From positions 18,930,608 to 18,994,607 of the forward strand of contig NC_067289.1 in assembly GCF_020740795.1 (NCBI RefSeq): a stretch of 64,000 nt of DNA, read 5' to 3'. Each line of letters starts with the position of its first letter. The first letter of the stretch is position 1. The position numbers were made by a program, and so were the translations under genes. The notes below the pieces were generated by a model. It had not been told where the DNA came from, made no database searches, and saw only the letters and a list, made by a program, of their open reading frames with translations. Below, in pieces: positions 1 through 9,656 of the stretch. Origin of the DNA: Apus apus (taxonomy: Eukaryota; Chordata; Aves; Apodiformes; Apodidae).

Positions 1-262
1 AAAAACCCAAAGGCTTGCAGTTGAGCTTACCTACAAAATAAACACTGTGTTAAAACTCTTCAGTTGTGTTTTTGGTTTTTTTTTACATTACTTAGAGAAT
101 ATGTTGGATGCATTTAAAGAATGGAATACACTTGCCTTCACAGACACTGGAGGGTTCCAACCACCCATGCAGCACACAGCACCAGTGCACCAGTATGAAA
201 CATCCCAGCAACATCAGCCAAAATATCAAGGCAAGACGAAGAATTACAAAAAACTCAGAAAA

Positions 263-268
263 TTTAAT
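263..268 (-). terminator. Candidate polyadenylation signal ATTAAA
   Basis: This is the second most common vertebrate hexamer, and the only AATAAA/ATTAAA on the minus strand that I see between the stop codon and the window edge. T-rich sequence follows it on the same strand (TTTTTTGT around 245-256). Support is modest. Confidence 0.35.
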
Positions 269-730
269 GATCAGATCAGCTGTATACATCGATAGCACAT
301 GACTTTCATTCACTGATCACCTTTCTGTAGCTGGAAGCTAAGTTTGACACAAAAATATCAAGAGTCAGTAGTACCCCAGGGGTCAAGAAAACAAAACCAA
401 AACACGCCTGTTGTTACAGTGCCTATTTTGTGTGAGTTACAGCTAACTACAGCCCAGGGGTATCAGAGGATTTCAACCTGTCAACCAGAGAATATTGTAC
501 AGGAACATCCCAGATTAAGAGCACAGGAGACTTAGATTTTAAATAACTGGTATTTTATGTAAGGTATCCTTGCATCTCTTTCCACGATACAATCTTAAAG
601 TATTCTGAGACATTCTGTAAGACAGAACAAATTCTGCCTTTCCTCTGACCCCTCACATGCGGCTCCTCAACAGATACTTGGATGAAAGTTGATTTAACTA
701 CACTCACCAAAATACTATTTTTTAGGTACT
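263..730 (-). other. TTC14: TTC14 3' untranslated region (probable extent)
   Basis: Sequence downstream of the TGA has no long open frame. The nearest plausible polyadenylation hexamer on this strand is ATTAAA at 268-263, giving a 3'UTR of roughly 480-500 nt. The region also holds a consensus splice donor (708/707), so part of it could be an intron with the real 3' end beyond the window edge. The extent is inference. Confidence 0.45.
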
Positions 731-1691
731 TCACTGTTTCTTTTGCTTACTACCTTTTTCCCTCTCAAACTCAGCTATTTGATTGAATATGTTAACTAAG
801 TTTTGGGGCAAGTTTCTTTTAATGCCACTTTCTGGTTCTGCTGTGTCATTACAAGACACTTCTTCATCTGGTTCCTTTGTTTTAGGTGTCTCCTCATAAC
901 TTCTTTTCCTACTCTTATACTCACTTTCATTTTTGTGCTGATTTAACACGTGCCTACCACAATCATCACTTTTCTCACCTTCACGTATGCAGGTACTAGA
1001 ATATGATCTGTGCTTTCCCACTGACTTGCCAGAATAGTCAGACCCTGCTGGAGACACAGAATACCTGTCTTGACCTAAACCATGTTTTTTAAATGGCTCT
1101 TTTCTCCACTCTTCATCCCTTTCTGATGTCCTAAAATAACGTGTCCTGGGTTTATAATCTGATTTATGATAAGAACCCAAAGATCCTCTCTGACTGGAGA
1201 AAAATCTATCTGTCTTACCATATTTTTCAGTTTTGCTACTACTTGGCAGAGTTCTAGAGCTACTGTAAGAATCTCTTGAATCTTCAGACCTACCTCCAAA
1301 AGTGTCTTCATCATCACCTGAAGTCCTTGAAAAAGAATAGTGTCTGTCTTTCTCTTTTACCTCTTTTTTGGGACACACTAAGCTGTCCTGCCTTTCCAGC
1401 AGTTTTTCCACTTCAAAATTTTGGTTAAGAAAGGAAGCAGAGGTATCAGCCGGAGGCGAATACCACTCCTCTTTCTTTATCTGATCTTTATAATGAGAAG
1501 AAGCTCTAGATGAGTATTTCTTGGAGCTGTGAGCAGACGCAGATCTCTTCCGATGCTTTTTCTTACATTTCTTGTGAGCTGAGGAAGAGGAGGAGGAAGA
1601 AGAATTTGAGACATCTGATGAAGAATCACTTGATGATGATGATGATGATGATGAAGAGGAGGAAGTTGAAACTTTCCTTTTCTTCTTCAAC
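731..1691 (-). CDS. TTC14: TTC14 terminal coding exon 12 (Ser-rich tail and stop)
   Basis: The acceptor TTTTGTAG|G is at 1693-1692. The exon encodes [11 protein letters not shown], a 12-Ser run, a second 8-Ser run, [19 protein letters not shown], then a long low-complexity Ser/Lys/Arg/Glu/Asp tail. It ends [20 protein letters not shown] and SKQKKQ, stop TGA at 733-731. The last hydrophobic block ([10 protein letters not shown]) stands out from the disordered tail and looks like a short interaction helix. The tail resembles RS-type domains of splicing-associated proteins. Confidence 0.95.
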
Positions 1692-4600
1692 CTACAAAAT
1701 GTAATTAATCTGTGAGATAATCTTCAGTATCAGGAAAAAATTCCACGTAGAAAGCAAACCTGTATTCCCCAGTTTGGGTGAAATTGGATTGTAAGGCATG
1801 AATGGAAACTGAGCCTCATCTGGCAAGACAATTCCAAATGTCTTTTCTTTATCAAAGAAATAAGATTAAATGCCCTGAACAGTTTGCTATAAAAGGCATC
1901 TTTCCCAGATTAATATGGCATTACGTGTTGCAAATACTTCATGTTGTGAAGTACAGTTCAAACAACTTCTCTTCCACATATATCTCCATTAAAGGTTTTA
2001 TGCACTAAAGGACTCTATACACAAAAAAATTCTGGAGGAAAAGCAGCTTACCTAGCTTACTGTTGGACAACCTGTTTGGAAATGGACTGCCCATAGTCTT
2101 ATCTGTACTTTTTACCACACAATTAGTATTCTGAATATAACAAAGTTACCTTTTTTCTTCTTTTAAGAGCTTACGCAATTTTTCTGCACTTGTTTCTACT
2201 TTCTTTTCTTTCTGTCTTGCTTCTTTGGCAGCTTGTTTCTCCCTCATTTCCAAAGATTTCTTTTTTGAACCCAAGCATCATAAAAAAAAAATTACATTAG
2301 AAGTGTTAACACGGGTATTTTTCCCCATGTCCCAAACCCCATTCAAATATATAATTACACCAGGGATGTTTTACCAGGATTCCCAGATCAAGAATTAATA
2401 TTGTTCAGGAGTTTGGCATTAGCCATTGTGATAATCAGGTTTACATTAAGGACCATATTGCAGTTTTTATTCCATTAAAAGAATATATTCAACCAGCCAT
2501 TGCAGTGGTACCCGTGATCCAGCACACCAGGAAGCATGGAGCCCAAAAGGGATAGACAGAATATGCAAGAAAAACACAGTATTACCAACACAGAGAAAAG
2601 AAGAAGGGGGGGGAAAAAAAGAGAAAGGTTAGAGGGAAAGTATCATTATTGTAGTTCACAAGTAAAACATGGCAGAACCCATTTAAAAATGTATCCAAGT
2701 TGGCCATGTTTCAATACAAACCGTTTTGTAACAATTTCACAGACCAGTTTGAGGCATAGTTTACGTAAGAAATCATGTTCCAAGGGTTTGTTGGTGATGA
2801 GCAGCACCAGGTGTCAGATACAGCAACAACGGTCCAATTCAGAAGAAAATGCATTGGAGAAAAACACATAATCAGTATTACAGGAAAAAAGACTTCAGGG
2901 CTGTTTCAGCCATTCTAGCACAACAGTGATAGTATCAGACTTAGGTATGAAAACAAAGGTAAATACAGAATATCTCATCAAATGAATAATCCTTAAACTA
3001 ATTAAGTCTATTAGAGATCATAGTTCTGCCTTCTATAGCTATAAAGAGTAGGTCTAATTCATACTGAGAGTGAGTTAAAGAGTCTATTGTTTTCAAAACT
3101 TAGCAACAGACACAACAAAGGAAACCCTCAGTAGCAGCTAACACCTTTCAAATCTTCCAACAGTAGCTGGTACCCTGGGTTTCATCTGCTGCAGCAATGA
3201 CCTATTATACCAGGAAAATGCAAAAGGAGAGTAAAATTGGTCTCCTTCTTGCTGACAACATTCTTCACAATTTTAGCTGAGACTGACACCTTTTTTTAAC
3301 GCAGCCAACAATGGTTTAGCTATGATGTAGTTCAGTTTTATTAAGAAGATTGTCATATCTCCTCTTCCCCCTTTTTTCAACACAGCCTGTCAGCATTATG
3401 GCTCCACCAACTGAAGAACTGCCCAGGGCCATCTACCCAGTCTATGTAACTCCTTACATGCAGAAGCATAGAACAAAACAAGCCTGCTCCTCAGTGCTGT
3501 TTTACTCTTTGATCCTCTCTGGAAGACAACACAAGTAAAGGAGGTAAACAAAAGAAAAAAAGACAACAATTCAGATTAACAGAGAGCCCCACCAGGGCTC
3601 ACCTGGGAAACATGCTGCATGCAAGAGAAGAGGGGGGAAAAACAGACAGCAGAGGAGAAAGCTAAAAACTGCCTGTCCACCCACCCTTCCACCTCCTGCC
3701 ACTTCCCTTTAAAGCACCTCTTAATTTCCCCTCTTGTGACACTCCTGTGAGTTAGTTTTGACTGGTTATCTTTTCATAACTACTCCAAATGACAAGGATC
3801 TGGCTGATCCAATGGTATGGAATGTTTGTTTGGCTTGTGTAAGTGTCTCACGTTTTGCATGTTTGTATTCACAGAATGTTTTAACATCAGTAATCATGCT
3901 TGTGTGGTGGACTACTCTTATTCTTGTTTTAGCTGACAGGGTTGACAGTTATTTGCTCTTTCCCTGTCTCCACTATTTGTCATTTCTTTACTACCCTCTT
4001 CAAAACAGTGGAGTCACCAAGAGGTACCTTTCTTCTGGTAGGTACAGCCATAATGCTCACTATAAAAGATTTACTGTGGAGAAGGGAAGCAGAGAATAAG
4101 ACAAACCAACTTGAACTCTCCCTGTTCAAAAGATTTAGTATGACCTTTTATGTTCACGTATTGTCACTGAGCATATTATATGAAGAGAAAGTAAAGAATC
4201 ACCTGCATGTGCTTACGGAGCTTTGTTAAGGCCTCTTGTGCTTCCTGAAATGTCTCATCCAAACTTAAGGCTTTTTTATAGTAATTCTCAGCATTTACTA
4301 GTTTGTCTTCCTCTTCCAACCTAAATTCAAGTGATAATTTATATACAATTAAACAACAGATTTTGACATTTTTTCTTATTTTTGGGATTACCTTGTTATT
4401 TGCACTATGACACTACCACTGCATCCCTCCAAGACCCAACCACCTTAGCCCACCTCAGTAAAGAAATAAAATGGCATTTCTGACATTATTATCTTCTAAT
4501 CATCATCGGAACTGCTATTCTTTGAAATTTCAATTCCACTTTCAAAAATACTGTCTTTCTCTACTTAACATAGGGCTTAAAAGAAATCTACTACCTGAAT

Positions 4601-7600
4601 ATTAAAAAAATAAAATTTTGTGTTACAGGGGTAGACCAGTATTTCAGAACATCATTTTCTTACAAATACTTTCTTTAAAAAATCCAACAACCTATTGGAA
4701 TATATTCAAACATTTCACAAGACTTTATGCAAGCCTGGTACCCTACCAGTGAAAGGATATCAAGGATTAAACCTCAAGTATTTAGCCAGGATTTCAACTG
4801 AGACAGAGAAGAAAGTGTCAACCAACTGCACAAGTAGGTATACTTCCAACAAAAACTTTTTGTTGTTTAACACACAATCAGGAAGGAAAGATGCCATCTG
4901 TGTCCTAACTAGAATGGTATTAAAAAATACTGTGAGAAAACCTGTGAACAACCAAAGAGAAACACAACCCCAACACTTACTGTCCGCCTCTTTCCACAAG
5001 TGTCTGACAGAGGTATTTTCTTGCATTTCTATGGGTAGGACAGTTTTCTAAAGCAATTTCAAAATCACCTATAGCTTTGTTCAGACTTCCTTTTGTTGCA
5101 TATCTAGGACAACAGAAAAGTAGCATGGATTTTAATGATGTTTCTCTTTCATGAAGTAGAAAAAAACCAATGAAACAAGATGACTCACAGAGCTCCACGT
5201 GCTACCAAAGCTTCAACGTTTTGTGGATCAATTTCCAAAGCCTTGTTGTACTCATTCATGGCTTCCACATGGCGCCCAACCTTAAAATAATCAACCCCAG
5301 CCTTCACACTGATGAAAAATATTTAGAAAATATTAGGCACAGTTACTCTATGCAGATTTTATACTGTCAGTTGCTCACAAATTATGGTTCCAAACAAGAG
5401 ACAGGTAATAAAACTTGACCTGGTTATCATGGCATTTCAAACAAACGTGATATTGACATTATTCCACAACAATATACTGTCTTTAATCCAAAATCTTAAG
5501 TCACTGGAGACCATTTCTGCAGACAGTGCTACTACATTACACTGTTTTTCACTTATGGAATGAATACTTAAGACACTTTTCTGCACAAAAATCTATACGT
5601 GACCAACCGCTATTAACCTGGAACTGGCTTCATTAAATCCAAAGCTAAAAATCACCATTAGACCAATGACACAAGGGGAGATAGGTAGACAGCACACACT
5701 GAAACTAGTTCATCTCAAACTCAAATATTTTGAGGTTTTACATTTCAAAATACCTGATCCTTTCTTCTATATTTGCTAAGAGATTAACTTATTGGAAGAG
5801 AACTGATATGAGTAGCATTTCAGAACTTTTCATTTCAGGCTCCTTAAAAAAAATGAAAATATATATTTATCATTATAAGCAACATTTTCTGCAGTTAATC
5901 AAAGTTGTAAAACACTACTGCTTTAAGAAAAAGCACTGTTTTGTTAGCATAGAAACCAGAAATTCTGAGGCTTCACTCAGATTTTTTTTTAGCTAGTAGA
6001 TTCAAGAGCTTTGCTACAAAAAAACCCACAAACTTGTTAGGAGAACAGTCTCTCTTTTGCCTCCTCCACCCTGTAGCCTGCCCAAAGACACTGCACAGTG
6101 TGAATGCAACAGCACCTCTCCAGAGCTGCTGTTTCAAATGCAGCCAGGGAAACACAACTTTTCAAAAATAGGCAGTGCATGTGTTAAATCTACAGTTTGA
6201 GGCTAAAATAGCATGACAAGCAGCATCAGGACTTTCAACCCCCAATTCTAAAATGGAAAACTTTGTATACGGTCTTGTCACAAATCTTGCTGTCATCTCA
6301 CCAGCGTGTTATAAATATTCTAAGTTCTCCCTTTAACCTGACGTGTGTTTTGGAACTGAATGGCGAAACTTGATCTATCCTGTACCCACTTGGCAGTTAG
6401 GGCTGCTCCTAGTTAGATCACAGCTCATGTGGTGGAAAAACTGGTTCACTATGTATTTCCTTTTAAGAAATACAACCTGGAACCTAATCCAACCTAACAA
6501 TAAGCTCTGACAAGAAAAGGTATCGCGTACCATTTCAAGGCCCAGGATGCAGATTGCTTTTTCCTCAATGCAGGGGCATAATCTTCTTCACTGAAGTTTT
6601 TACTGTGAGGAAAAAAAAACAAAACAAAACTATCAAGCTGACCTTCTGACTCTACAAAATATGTAGTGGACTTGAAATAAGCTGGAATCTTATTTATACA
6701 ATGCCTTACTGCTCCTCCTCAGTCATGAATGTTCTTTCACGTTTCTGAAACCAGTTTTTCCCAACCCATTCTAAAAGTGCTGAACTGAACTAGTACAGCT
6801 ACGGTACATGTAACAAAAATACACCATATTCACACCTGCTTTAGGGCCTAATATACGTACAGGGCTCACAACATCAATCATTGCATATGTCTGAGACTAT
6901 TTTACCGAAGAGATCAGATCTATTATAAAAATAAGCGTTCTGAAAAAACATCAAACAGAAAATATTGAAACTTAAACATCCTGCATTTCAGTCCAAAGAT
7001 GTAGACAACTTCTATGCAATAAATTCCTGAAGTATCTGGTATGAAACCTTGTGTGTGAGAAGGTGTCTTGCTTATTCAGAGGAACAGAATTTCAAATGTA
7101 AATTTCTTCCTCTAGAGAAGTCTCCTTTCAAATCCTTAAGGACACGTAAGCCGCAGTCACGCAAATCAAAATGAAAAAGCTTTAAGTACAAGTGGTCTAG
7201 GACTTCCACTCACAAGTCTATTTCAATGGATTAGAATAATCTCCATGAAGCTATAGGATAGGGACAATGTAAAAATCACTTACATTTGAAGGCTTCTCAG
7301 CAAAGAGGGTGGATTTGATTCACTTAGTCCTAGTTTTTCTGCTAGATATTCAACTAATGACGGATTAGCGAAGCCCGGGGAACGATGCAAAACCTCTTCA
7401 AATGTCTCTCCTGTGTTAGCAACTTCCATGCTTCGCCTTAAAAACACCAGCAAAGTACACAAACACAACCTCACAGACACTAGACTCAATCTTATGGTGC
7501 TTACATTTAACATTAAAACGCCTGTATTGATATATATATTACTGCTCACAAGCTGTTCTCTTTTACAGGCACATTTTCTTCTACTTGGCAACCTCTGCAT

Positions 7601-9587
7601 CCTTGAGCCTAAATGAGACCTATTCTGGCACCCATTCAGGCACCTCCAGGACATACAAAAACATTACAAACATTGCAGAGAGCTGTTGTGTCCTTCTGTC
7701 TTCTAATAGCAATTAAAAATTTTAAGAATTTCATTTTCCAGTCTCTCAAGGTTTTTGTCGGGTGTATTTTTTGTTGCTGTGTGGGTTTTTTCTTTGTTTG
7801 GATAGGTTTTTTATTTTTATTAAAGCAGTCCCACAGTGACACACACCTCACTCTGCTTTTTGCTCTCCTTACATTTTGGCAAAGATGCTGAAGACCAAGC
7901 ACACCTGACATACTCAGAAACAGGTATGTTAAAGAGATAAACCACAGAAAGTGTGCAGTCATCCAATTAATCAGAAACACTATTGACAAGTATAAATAAC
8001 AGTCTGTCAAGGATGCTCTTCAGACTCACTAACTACACCAAGCAAGTACAGTTGAAGAGCATGTTCTTACCTATAATGTAACGGGAGGTCATCAGAAGTA
8101 ACTACACCCAGTTTTGTACTGGAAAAATTGGGTGGAAGAGCTGAGCTGTAAAGTGACACCGTGAGCTTCTCATGGTAACGATCAACATCCTTGATTGCAG
8201 CTACAGAAACAATAAAAGTTTGGATTAAGTTACAGAAACATCTCAAAACAGATTCCCAACAACTTGTGCAGCTACTTGCCTCGAATAAGGTCCCCATTTT
8301 GATAATAAGATAAAGGATCTCCATGGTTGCTTTGAGGAGGAACATCTCTCAAGGGACAAAGAGCCTGCAACAGAAGAAAGCAGAACTATCATAAACAAAA
8401 CTAAAAGCTGGGCTTTTTTCTTCCCAAGATCAAACCAGAAGTTAATTAGTTTAACATACTAGTTCATCACATCAGAGCTGTGATATTAAAATAAGAGCTT
8501 AGTTAAAACAAAAACTTACACAACCGTAAACGATGAAATATTCAACTCAAAAGTATTAAATATTGAGTATGGGTCATAAAAAGAAGCATTTGCTGGCTCA
8601 ACAAAGCACCACGAGCTGTCCACAAATTCAGATACCACCCACCATCCCCGAGTTCAGCTTCACCTCCTCCCGCTGCATCCAGAGACGCAGGGGACAACCA
8701 ACACATCACACAGTCACCACTCATCCAGTACAAACTACTGATCAAAGCTGTATCTCACACTGATTTCCAAATCTGATATCTCCCGTATGATGCCACTTCC
8801 CAGGCAAATGAGCACCATGAAGAAGCCAAATTCACGGATAGAAGTAATCCTCCCAAACACGATATCGCCGCGCTCGATGTCCCGAAAAAACAGTTCTCTC
8901 CTGTCTTCCCTGGGAACATCCAGGAACCGTTCCAGGGGAGGCATGACAGCGTAATACTCTGCAACACAGGAGACGCTCAGTCACAAACCCGCCAACCTAC
9001 AGCCTGACAACACAAAATCCTTCACCGTGGCAAAACACGTGCAACAACCCGAGTCACCTGCGCTAGCAGGAAGCGTGTACAGTGCCTATAAAAGGCAACG
9101 GCAAAATTTTTCCACCCGATTTTTAAAACCACCGCTAACCCCAGCGCAGGGCCCTTACGCCCGGAGGCCGCTCCGGGAGCTGCGGCGGTTCCCCCGCTCA
9201 CCCTCATGCTCCTCGATGGCGTCGCAGAACGGCCCGTTGGGCCTCCAGGCGTGGGCAAAGAGCAGGTCAGCCTTCCTGGCAATGAAGCGCTTTATCTCGG
9301 TGTCAATGCCCGACGTCTCTTTCCTGGGGGAAGGAGAAGCCGGTGAGAAGCGCCCCGCGCGCCCCGCACACCCCGCAAACCCCGCACCGCCCCGCAAACC
9401 CCGCACCGCCCCGCACCCCTCACCAGGCGGCCGGCGGGTGCGGGGCCCCGCGGGGCGGCTCGAGGGCAGCCCCCGGCGGCGGCAGCAGTCCGCGGAAGTC
9501 GGGGTTGTCGTGCTGCTCGGCGCGGAGCAGGGAGAGCAGCGCGGGGCCGTGGTAGCTCAGCGCCTGCCGCAGCAGCTCCCGGTCCAT
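731..9587 (-). CDS. TTC14: TTC14, tetratricopeptide repeat protein 14 (12 coding exons, complete)
   Basis: Coding segments in transcript order are 9587-9424, 9323-9202, 8958-8759, 8364-8280, 8200-8071, 7436-7284, 6602-6531, 5308-5189, 5103-4981, 4320-4203, 2259-2150 and 1691-731. They join in frame to 785 residues plus TGA, against about 770 in human. Visible parts are an N-terminus [10 protein letters not shown], an S1-type RNA-binding domain near residues 124-209 ([37 protein letters not shown]), TPR-like units near 309-349, 350-390 and 391-429, a Lys/Glu-rich helix near 430-470, and a Ser/Lys/Arg-rich tail to 785 with two poly-Ser runs. The start has a good context (G at -3 and +4). The family is poorly characterised; the S1 plus TPR layout and RS-like tail suggest a nuclear RNA-associated scaffold, which is inference. 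In human, CCDC39 converges on its 3' end; nothing of CCDC39 is recognised here. Identity rests on remembered similarity across nearly every exon. Confidence 0.97.
1631..1654 (-). repeat. Coding trinucleotide repeat (TCA)8, poly-Ser
   Basis: On the sense strand eight consecutive TCA codons encode the core of the first poly-Ser run, flanked by TCC, TCC, TCT and AGT serines. A pure trinucleotide run inside a coding exon is prone to length change. It should be length-polymorphic in three-base steps with little effect on the frame. Confidence 0.9.
2150..2259 (-). CDS. TTC14: TTC14 coding exon 11 (basic charged helix)
   Basis: Encodes [20 protein letters not shown] and then [17 protein letters not shown], matching the human KSLELREKQ...[14 protein letters not shown] segment. 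The acceptor AAAAAAG|AAA (2261-2260) is unusual: the T10 tract lies about 22 nt upstream with no AG between. The donor is AAG|GTAACT at 2149-2148. Codon composition is very A-rich. It ends in phase 2. Confidence 0.93.
2592..2628 (+). repeat. 37-bp pure polypurine tract with a G8 run (TTC14 intron 10)
   Basis: An uninterrupted A/G stretch inside the largest intron (1943 bp), including eight consecutive G at 2606-2613 followed by A7. On the transcribed sense strand it is a polypyrimidine tract. The rest of intron 10 shows no gene or recognisable repeat. Confidence 0.7.
4203..4320 (-). CDS. TTC14: TTC14 coding exon 10 (TPR unit 3)
   Basis: The acceptor GAATTTAG|G is at 4322-4321 and the donor ATGCAG|GTGATT at 4202-4201. 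It encodes [20 protein letters not shown], then [19 protein letters not shown], a TPR-like helix pair matching the human segment. It ends in phase 0. Confidence 0.96.
4981..5103 (-). CDS. TTC14: TTC14 coding exon 9 (TPR unit 2)
   Basis: The acceptor TCCTAG|A is at 5105-5104 and the donor GGACA|GTAAGT at 4980-4979. It encodes [20 protein letters not shown], then [20 protein letters not shown]. This is nearly identical to the mammalian second TPR. The preceding intron is 85 nt. Phase 2 at both ends and 123 nt, so it could be skipped in frame. Confidence 0.97.
5189..5308 (-). CDS. TTC14: TTC14 coding exon 8 (TPR unit 1)
   Basis: The acceptor ATCAG|TG is at 5310-5309 and the donor GCTCT|GTGAGT at 5188-5187. 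It encodes [20 protein letters not shown], then YNKALEID and [13 protein letters not shown]. This shows the TPR spacing of small and large residues ([22 protein letters not shown]). The length is 120 nt, phase-symmetric. Confidence 0.97.
6531..6602 (-). CDS. TTC14: TTC14 coding exon 7 (72 nt)
   Basis: The acceptor CCTCACAG|T at 6604-6603 follows a T-rich tract; the donor is ATG|GTACGC at 6530-6529, a weak match after the GT. It encodes [20 protein letters not shown] and WALK, close to human [23 protein letters not shown]. The exon is a multiple of three with phase 2 at both ends, so skipping it would remove 24 residues without a frameshift. Confidence 0.95.
7284..7436 (-). CDS. TTC14: TTC14 coding exon 6
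   Basis: The acceptor is GTGTTTTTAAG|G at 7438-7437 and the donor CAAAT|GTAAGT at 7283-7282. It encodes [20 protein letters not shown], then [17 protein letters not shown] and [13 protein letters not shown]. The ESNPPSL motif is a strong family signature. This helical segment links the S1 domain to the TPR block. It ends in phase 2. Confidence 0.96.
8071..8200 (-). CDS. TTC14: TTC14 coding exon 5 (end of S1 domain)
   Basis: The acceptor TTTCTGTAG|CT is at 8202-8201 and the donor TATAG|GTAAGA at 8070-8069. It encodes [20 protein letters not shown] and, further on, [14 protein letters not shown]. The VSLYSS segment closes the S1 fold. Phase 2 at its end. The preceding intron is only 79 nt. Confidence 0.96.
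8274..8280 (-). other. GC-type 5' splice site of TTC14 intron 4
   Basis: The exon/intron border reads AG|GCAAGT. That is the ideal form of the rare GC donor: every other position pairs with U1 snRNA, as usual for GC-AG introns. Intron 4 (8279-8201) ends TTTCTGTAG. The conserved protein sequence across the junction fixes the position. Confidence 0.88.
8280..8364 (-). CDS. TTC14: TTC14 coding exon 4, followed by a GC donor
   Basis: The acceptor is GTTGCAG|GCT at 8366-8365. It encodes [20 protein letters not shown] and then YQNGDLIR. The exon ends CGAG and the intron starts GCAAGT at 8279, so this is a GC-AG intron. The frame supports it: G|CT makes Ala, then exon 5 continues AIKDVDRY. No GT in the neighbourhood gives the same conserved junction. 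At 85 nt, skipping the exon would shift the frame. Confidence 0.94.
8759..8958 (-). CDS. TTC14: TTC14 coding exon 3 (first half of S1 domain)
   Basis: The acceptor TTGCAG|AG lies at 8960-8959; the AG two bases later would break the frame. Residues 96-162 include [30 protein letters not shown], and the hydrophobic S1 strand [15 protein letters not shown]. The donor is AGT|GTGAGA at 8758-8757, phase 0. This is one of the best conserved parts of the family. Confidence 0.96.
9087..9094 (+). promoter_or_regulatory. Orphan TATA box in TTC14 intron 2, plus orientation
   Basis: TATAAAAG at the left edge of the CpG island, pointing into it and antisense to TTC14. No plus-strand gene is recognised downstream, so this is a motif match only. 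Chance occurrence is likely. Confidence 0.2.
9202..9323 (-). CDS. TTC14: TTC14 coding exon 2
   Basis: The acceptor is CCCCCAG|G at 9325-9324 and the donor AGG|GTGAG at 9201-9200. The phase-2 junction makes a Trp codon, followed by [20 protein letters not shown] and LFAHAW. This is the conserved linker before the S1 domain (human has a similar IEIQKFISKKADLLFA segment). It ends in phase 1. Confidence 0.95.
9324..9423 (-). other. TTC14 intron 1: 100-nt G-rich mini-intron with 19-bp tandem repeat
   Basis: The 100-nt intron runs GTGAGG...CCCCCAG. On the plus strand a 19-bp unit, CCCCGCAAACCCCGCACCG, occurs at 9371-9389 and exactly again at 9390-9408, with a partial copy after. On the sense strand this gives many closely spaced GGGG runs, so both DNA and pre-mRNA have G-quadruplex potential. 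Retention puts an in-frame TGA directly after exon 1. Confidence 0.85.
9424..9587 (-). CDS. TTC14: TTC14 coding exon 1
   Basis: ATG at 9587-9585 opens [20 protein letters not shown], matching the family N-terminus. The exon gives 54 codons plus 2 nt (phase 2) and ends TG|GTGAG at 9424/9423. The last part is Pro/Ala-rich, as expected inside a CpG island, and is the least conserved stretch. If intron 1 were retained, the frame would meet TGA at 9422-9420 at once. Confidence 0.93.
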
Positions 9588-9600
9588 CCCGCCGCCCCGC

Positions 9601-9624
9601 CCGGAACAGGAACCGGCGCCGGAA
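9601..9624. promoter_or_regulatory. Two ETS/GABP-type CCGGAA boxes
   Basis: CCGGAA occurs at 9601-9606 and 9619-9624, 18 bp apart, just upstream of the start codon and beside the NRF1 site. ETS plus NRF1 pairing is typical of housekeeping promoters. Whether they lie in the promoter or the 5'UTR depends on the TSS. Confidence 0.5.
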
Positions 9625-9656
9625 CCTGCCGGGCGGGCGCTGCGCCGCGGGGCCAC

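Noticed and set aside
47..295. Plus-strand ORF near the left edge as a possible CCDC39 end
   Set aside because: CCDC39 converges on TTC14 in human, but the translation shows no coiled coil and nothing I recognise from CCDC39.
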